The notes beneath the pieces are model-generated. The model did not search any database. It saw only the letters and a program-made list of their open reading frames with translations, and had not been told where the DNA came from. Shown in pieces: positions 59,621 through 64,000 of a stretch of DNA of 64,000 nucleotides. Origin of the DNA: Nectonema munidae (lineage: Eukaryota; Nematomorpha; Nectonematoida; Nectonematidae). The stretch covers positions 2,599,501-2,663,500 of the forward strand of contig JAUIRK010000855.1 in NCBI GenBank assembly GCA_030549495.1, in the 5' to 3' direction. Made by a program: the position numbers and the translations under genes. Each line of letters starts with the position of its first letter. The first letter of the stretch is position 1.

Positions 59621-60656
59621 TTTTTTGGTTACAGCAAAAAAGAAGAAGCATGGCGCTGTAATTTTCCATTGGTGTCGTTGTTCTGAGGGGAGAGGGGAGG
59701 TGGAATCTATTACCTTTATGCTCCTGATGTTTCGATGTCTGAAAATCAACCAAGAAGCACAATTATTATTGTTTCAAGCAAAATATGAACTTATATTTCA
59801 CTTTTTAATTACTAATTCGGACTTCAACTATAGAGCATTTTTAACTTCGTCTTTTAATTCGTTATTTTAAGCCAAAAATTCTAGACTCATCTTTCAGCCC
59901 CTTTTATATTTAAAATTTTTAGCAACGTCACTCTTATTTGAATTAAAAGATTTCCAATCCATTTAAAAAAAACAAAACATTTTTGTCGTAAAATGGGCTC
60001 TAAAAAAAGAAGAGCAAAGTTATGCTTTGTAATGAAAGAAGCAAAAGAAAAAAATTTTTACACATTTTTTTATTTTCAAGTTAATAATAAACATTTGAAG
60101 TCCATTTTCTTCGAATTGGTAGGAACTAGATAACGAGTATTTGACATGAAATTTTTTTATAATTTTTATCAAATAATTTTTAGAAAAAGTAGAAAAGAGA
60201 AAAAATTTCAAGTTTTCTTTTCATTCATAAATGCTATTTATAATTTATCTTAAAGTTAAACACAGTTCAGTTATCGGCCCGGATTATCCGGTAAACTTTA
60301 AAAAGCTTTTTGTAACCAAATATTTGAATAGAACGAAAACCTTTGACTCTGGTTAAGTTTTAAAGTACTTTCGAAATGATACGTCTAAGAATTGTGTCAC
60401 CCAAAAAATGTGCTCTTTCCAAATCCCTTCATCATATGGGAGTTCTTTTTGAATTTGGCTATTTTTAAATATTTTGACAAGAGGGCGCCTTTCATTAGCA
60501 CATATTTTCAATATCCTGTGCTAGGCATCCTATCTAAAATACCACAAGCATATCTACAAAAAGCACGTTTTGAGATAGCAATAGAACCTCAAAGACTATG
60601 TAAAAGAGATTTTATGGAGCTTAGAATGAAAAAAAAATTTCACAACTCAATTAACA
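59621..60656. other. Intergenic, nothing recognised
   Basis: Short frames (59625-59870 and 60392-60709, plus strand) have no known motif; 60480-60700 is somewhat less AT-rich. Confidence 0.45.
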
Positions 60657-60662
60657 TTTATT
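60657..60662 (-). terminator. Polyadenylation signal of mRpL39
   Basis: AATAAA on the minus strand, 82 bp after the mRpL39 stop codon. Confidence 0.55.
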
Positions 60663-60744
60663 ATTTTCAAGCGAAATTGGCGCCAAAACCAATCATTACA
60701 TACAGTTGAGCAATTGTGTGAAAGAAAACAATGAAGTGGATACA

Positions 60745-61992
60745 TTAATGAGGAACAGTTTTATTGTTTGCCCGTACAAACTCTGCAGGCTCTTTCCTTT
60801 TTCCGACCGTCCATATGGAAGGATTCGATGGTTTAACTTCAGGAGCGTGGGTGTAACGCCAGGACCTTCTATCGAAACGAACGCTCGTGTTTTCATAATG
60901 ATCACCGTGTTTCAGTGAATGCCAAAGAGTGTTTAATGGCTTGCCCTCTCTTTCATGCAACAAAATCCATCCCCTATTTGAGGGAACCACAATCTCAGGG
61001 TCGGGTAAAGTGATCCGAGGTTGGGAAGGAGGATATGTCGCATGTTTGATGGCTGCCCGTTTCATCAACAAATTCCAAGTCCACTGATGAAGTGTGAGAT
61101 CTATTGGCAGGGCAACTGCTTGAATCCTATACATCCCACTTTTCTGAGAAACGGGATAGAGCTGGTGAACGCAAGTGATGTTGAATCTGCCAAACAGTTG
61201 AGTATGAGAGACCATTTCTCCACAAGACATGTCTACGTGATCAAAGACTTTATACAGGGAGATTGTGTGCCCGCTTTTAGACTTGGCTGCTAGCTCATCA
61301 ATCTGTTCCAGTTTGTAAGGGTTGTGCGTGAAAATATTCTTTGCAACCGAAGCATCAACGGATAGCGGCTCAAAGTGCTCAAGATGCCAATAAAACGTTG
61401 CTACCGCCCTGTTCAACGACCTCATCTCTTCAAGAGATGGCTTCCAATCCAAGAAAGGAAGTTCAAGGTCGTAAGCGAAGAAGCCAGAATCCACGTCAAG
61501 CGGCATCCAACTGTGCAAGCGAACACACATCTCATCTTTGAATGCCTTTTCAATCGCGCTCCCGAGTAGAAAAGCCGCACTCCGCCAAAAGCACTTGTTC
61601 AGGGCGCGCGAGTCCTCGTCTTTGCAGTGAAGAAAGTGAAGTTCGCAGTCCCGCGTCAACGCTTTGTTCATACTGCACAATTCGTTGCCGTCGACGAGGC
61701 CTAGAGCGCTTCGGTAAGTGAGAAGATCGTTGATGTGGCGAGTGCAGTGGAGGGGCGTTGAAAAGTTTTTATTCATCTCCAGTTTCACTTCTTCAGGCGG
61801 TCCTTTCACGCTCACAGAAATCTTTTCGATGGAGCATCTGCTTCGAAGCACTTCCTGTCTGCATTTTTCATCCTGGAAGAGTTTTAGACGAAAGGATCGC
61901 ATTTCAGCGGTCGTCAGGAATCGCTTTGCGCAAAAGGAGGTGAGAGCATTTGGCGATGCACTGCAGTGGAACAAGGACGAAAATAAGTTCAT
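60745..61992 (-). CDS. mRpL39: Mitochondrial ribosomal protein L39 (mL39)
   Basis: An uninterrupted 415-residue ORF. Residues 1-25 are Ser/Phe/basic without acids, as in a mitochondrial targeting sequence. LTTAEMRSFRLKLFQDEK (26-43) matches the conserved start of mature L39. Residues 55-122 form a TGS-like domain with LEMNKNFSTPLHCTRHI, LVDG and CELHFL. Residues 130-310 match the second additional domain of threonyl-tRNA synthetase (NKCFWRSAAFLLGSAIEKAF, ALPIDLTLHQWTWN), which L39 keeps without the catalytic core. It is a structural protein of the large mitoribosomal subunit. The last 100 residues (316-415) go beyond the usual end of the family (animal L39 about 340 residues) and include RGWILLHEREGKPLNTLWHS; origin unknown. 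The start is the first ATG of the frame and gives the targeting peptide. Intronless, noticeably less AT-rich than its surroundings, and intact, so likely the functional gene; a recent retrocopy is the alternative. Confidence 0.93.
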   Translation of the reverse strand: MNLFSSLFHCSASPNALTSFCAKRFLTTAEMRSFRLKLFQDEKCRQEVLRSRCSIEKISVSVKGPPEEVKLEMNKNFSTPLHCTRHINDLLTYRSALGLVDGNELCSMNKALTRDCELHFLHCKDEDSRALNKCFWRSAAFLLGSAIEKAFKDEMCVRLHSWMPLDVDSGFFAYDLELPFLDWKPSLEEMRSLNRAVATFYWHLEHFEPLSVDASVAKNIFTHNPYKLEQIDELAAKSKSGHTISLYKVFDHVDMSCGEMVSHTQLFGRFNITCVHQLYPVSQKSGMYRIQAVALPIDLTLHQWTWNLLMKRAAIKHATYPPSQPRITLPDPEIVVPSNRGWILLHEREGKPLNTLWHSLKHGDHYENTSVRFDRRSWRYTHAPEVKPSNPSIWTVGKRKEPAEFVRANNKTVPH

Positions 61993-63222
61993 TACCCTAA
62001 AACATATTTCACAATTAAATTTCTAAGACAAAATATCGCAAACAGCGCGCTGAAATCTCGATCTCCTCATTTTAATACAATGTTCTTTATTACTTCTTTC
62101 ATTCATCGTCATATGTAAAAGAGAATGAGATGTGCAGAGAGAACTTTTCTAGATTATATATTACAATCATTATTGATTTGAAAATTTTAGTTTTTAGTTT
62201 CTCCCTGGCTAGAGGCTTGATCAAAATAATGCTTCGTATTTTAAAGTGTATAGGTAGCGCTTTTTTTTTATATCAAAACTAAGTAAAGAAGAAATTAGAG
62301 AAAAACAAAAAGTTGTTATAAAGTTAATTTTTAAATATTTTTTTATATAAAATTTTGGTTTTTTAAAAATAATTTTTTATTGAAAAAACTTACTAAAAAG
62401 TAACAAATTGTGAAGGAAGAGAAGCCTTCTAGAAGAAAAAACCGATATTGACGAGATAGCGGAAAGCAAAGTGTTCTTGAGCAAATTGCCCAGTCACCAC
62501 TCAATCACTCAAGCTCTCTTCTCTTGTTCAATCTTTCTTCTCTCACTCAAGCTCTCTTCTCTCTAATTTGTATTTAGAGTTAAATTAAAAATAATTTTAT
62601 TTTATCTCATTAGAAACTAGTTTTTAGCGTAATATAAGTTCAATATTTTCAAAACCTTTTTTCATGATACCAAAGTTCACCTATTCAAATTAATCACAGA
62701 GATTTTTGGTAAAAATCTAGTTCCATCAATACACTAAACATTTTGCAAAAATGAAAATTTGTTTGGTTTTAAATGAGGGAAAAATAGTTTTCAATCGTTA
62801 CAATTTTATATCAATTATTTGTCAGACTCGCGTTTTTTCAACAAAGGTTACTTCTATCAGTAAGTTTGTAACATTTGAAAACTTTAATTTTTTCAAGTCA
62901 AGAAATTTTTTTTCAATATGGGAAAGAATATTTTGACTAGCTATTTAGTTTACAATCAAAAATACTCTATTTGTTTAATATTTGAGCAGAGATATTTTTA
63001 TAATGTTCGATTGTTAAATTTTGTAAGTAATACTGTACATAATTAATTAAATCATTTTTTAAGAAAATTTGTTTATTATTATAATAAAAATATAATATCG
63101 AAACAAATGTTTCAGTTGTTAAAAATGTACTTGATCTATTTATGACAGCTGTCAGAATTTTATTTGTAGACAGAAATAGTCAAAAAAAAACGCAATGATT
63201 TTCTTGTTCTCGTATACTATGA
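61993..63222. other. Non-coding, 5' flank of mRpL39 and AT-rich DNA
   Basis: No TATA box at a fixed distance upstream of mRpL39 was identified. CTCACTCAAGCTCTCTTCTCT-like words repeat twice at 62495-62570. Otherwise nothing. Confidence 0.45.
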
Positions 63223-63475
63223 TTTATGTTAGTTTAAATGGTTTTTTTAATGTTTTTGTGTTCTTAGACTTAAATAATTTTATGAAAAGCGATTAAACTA
63301 CTGTTTTTTTGTATATTATGGTTCCTTACAAAACTGATGTACCGCTTATGATTTTTATGATTTATGTTTGTTTAAATTGTTTTTATATGATTTTGTGTTC
63401 TAAGACTTAAATAATTTTATGAAAAGCGATTAAACTACCATTTTTTGTATACTATGATTCCTTACAAAATGTAAA
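63223..63475 (+). repeat. Tandem duplication, 138-bp unit
   Basis: Units start at 63223 and 63361 (TTTATGTTAGTTTAAAT and TTTATGTTTGTTTAAAT) and share TTAAATAATTTTATGAAAAG and GCGATTAAACTAC. Second unit slightly truncated. Confidence 0.85.
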
Positions 63476-64000
63476 AAATACAAGCGTTACCAAATCACCC
63501 CATAAGGGTTAGCTACTTCAACATTGGCTTTTGCTGCTTATAAAAACTTGAAAATATCAAATAAAGTGTTGATAAACTATCTCATTTTTATGCCTCTTAA
63601 AATTATTCTGAGAACATACAGTTTTATTTTAAAATAGTGAAAATTGCTTTATTAGTTTATTTTGTCTCCTTTCTCTCTTATGTTAATAACGTAGCAAATT
63701 TTTCAATTTTGAGTAAAAGGTAAGGTGCAGCGAGTGTATTTTCATTGACAATTACTTATTTATTTGTTTAAAAAATTACGTAAGAAAAAAAACTAAGATA
63801 TAATAAATACTGGCATTCGCTATGATTTCAATTTTGTTACAACGCTTCTTAACCTAGGTTTTTTAAATGTATACCTACCAGTTTAAATTCATGCATAATC
63901 ATAACTCAGATGCAATTGAGAATATTTAAATGTTTTTGAAACCTCGGGAGGAAACCCCGGCAAACGCTATGGAGTTACTTGGTTTCCTGTCCTTGCACTC
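63476..64000. other. Non-coding to window end
   Basis: Nothing recognised; the last 60 bases are less AT-rich and may begin another feature outside the window. Confidence 0.4.

Noticed and set aside
60706-62026. Several plus-strand ORFs
   Set aside because: Antisense shadows of mRpL39, which has clear homology.
1-64000. LTR retroelements, Polintons or other virus-like elements
   Set aside because: No paired long terminal repeats, integrase, protease or capsid-like pattern was noticed; the RT fragments are all non-LTR type.

Overview
The window is AT-rich eukaryotic DNA with spliced genes, long introns and many decayed transposable elements. The transposons (CR1/Jockey-type LINEs, tRNA-derived SINEs, hAT, piggyBac-like and TA-target MITEs), a mitochondrial ribosomal protein gene and an extracellular SEA/EGF membrane-protein gene point to an arthropod. 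The base composition and repeat style would suit a parasitic copepod such as a sea louse; that species-level guess is inference only. No CRISPR, operon, rRNA or bacterial signature was seen, and no LTR or virus-like element was recognised. Layout: 1-12.0 kb holds LINE, SINE and MITE debris, including a nearly full-length CR1-like LINE on the minus strand (8.02-11.24 kb). Threaded through it are two very small phase-1/phase-1 coding exons (4939-4989 and 6220-6264). From 12.0 to 24.85 kb on the plus strand a multi-exon gene encodes a SEA domain (12008-13453), an EGF-like domain (17314-17448), an 868-codon Lys/Glu-rich exon (20823-23427) and a second EGF-like domain completed in 24753-24849. No terminal exon was found for it before 34 kb. 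At 34.55-34.88 kb lies a clear TATA/initiator core promoter with an ATG-free leader, followed by a signal-peptide exon (34876-35818). From 38.1 to 54.7 kb a run of exons encodes an EGF domain, two micro-exons, a last EGF domain joined to a transmembrane helix, and a cytoplasmic tail. All splice phases agree, and both the 24.85 kb exon and the 35.82 kb exon end in phase 1, matching the 38138 exon. The simplest reading is one locus of about 50 kb with two promoters. The upstream (long) product would be SEA-EGF-charged region-EGF-EGF-EGF-TM-tail, with at least 1390 residues visible. The downstream (short) product would be signal peptide-Gln/Ser-rich stalk-EGF-EGF-TM-tail, 610 residues. This is the main biological finding. 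Beyond the gene, 55.25-57.69 kb is a piggyBac-like non-autonomous element with TTAA target duplications and internal subrepeats; a shortened relative lies at 32.5-33.6 kb. 57.7-59.6 kb holds a possible LINE scrap, a minisatellite and a broken OTU-family cysteine protease gene on the minus strand. At 60.75-61.99 kb (minus) is an intact, intronless mitochondrial ribosomal protein L39 gene. The last 2 kb is AT-rich non-coding DNA with a 138-bp tandem duplication. All calls come from reading the sequence; no search was run.
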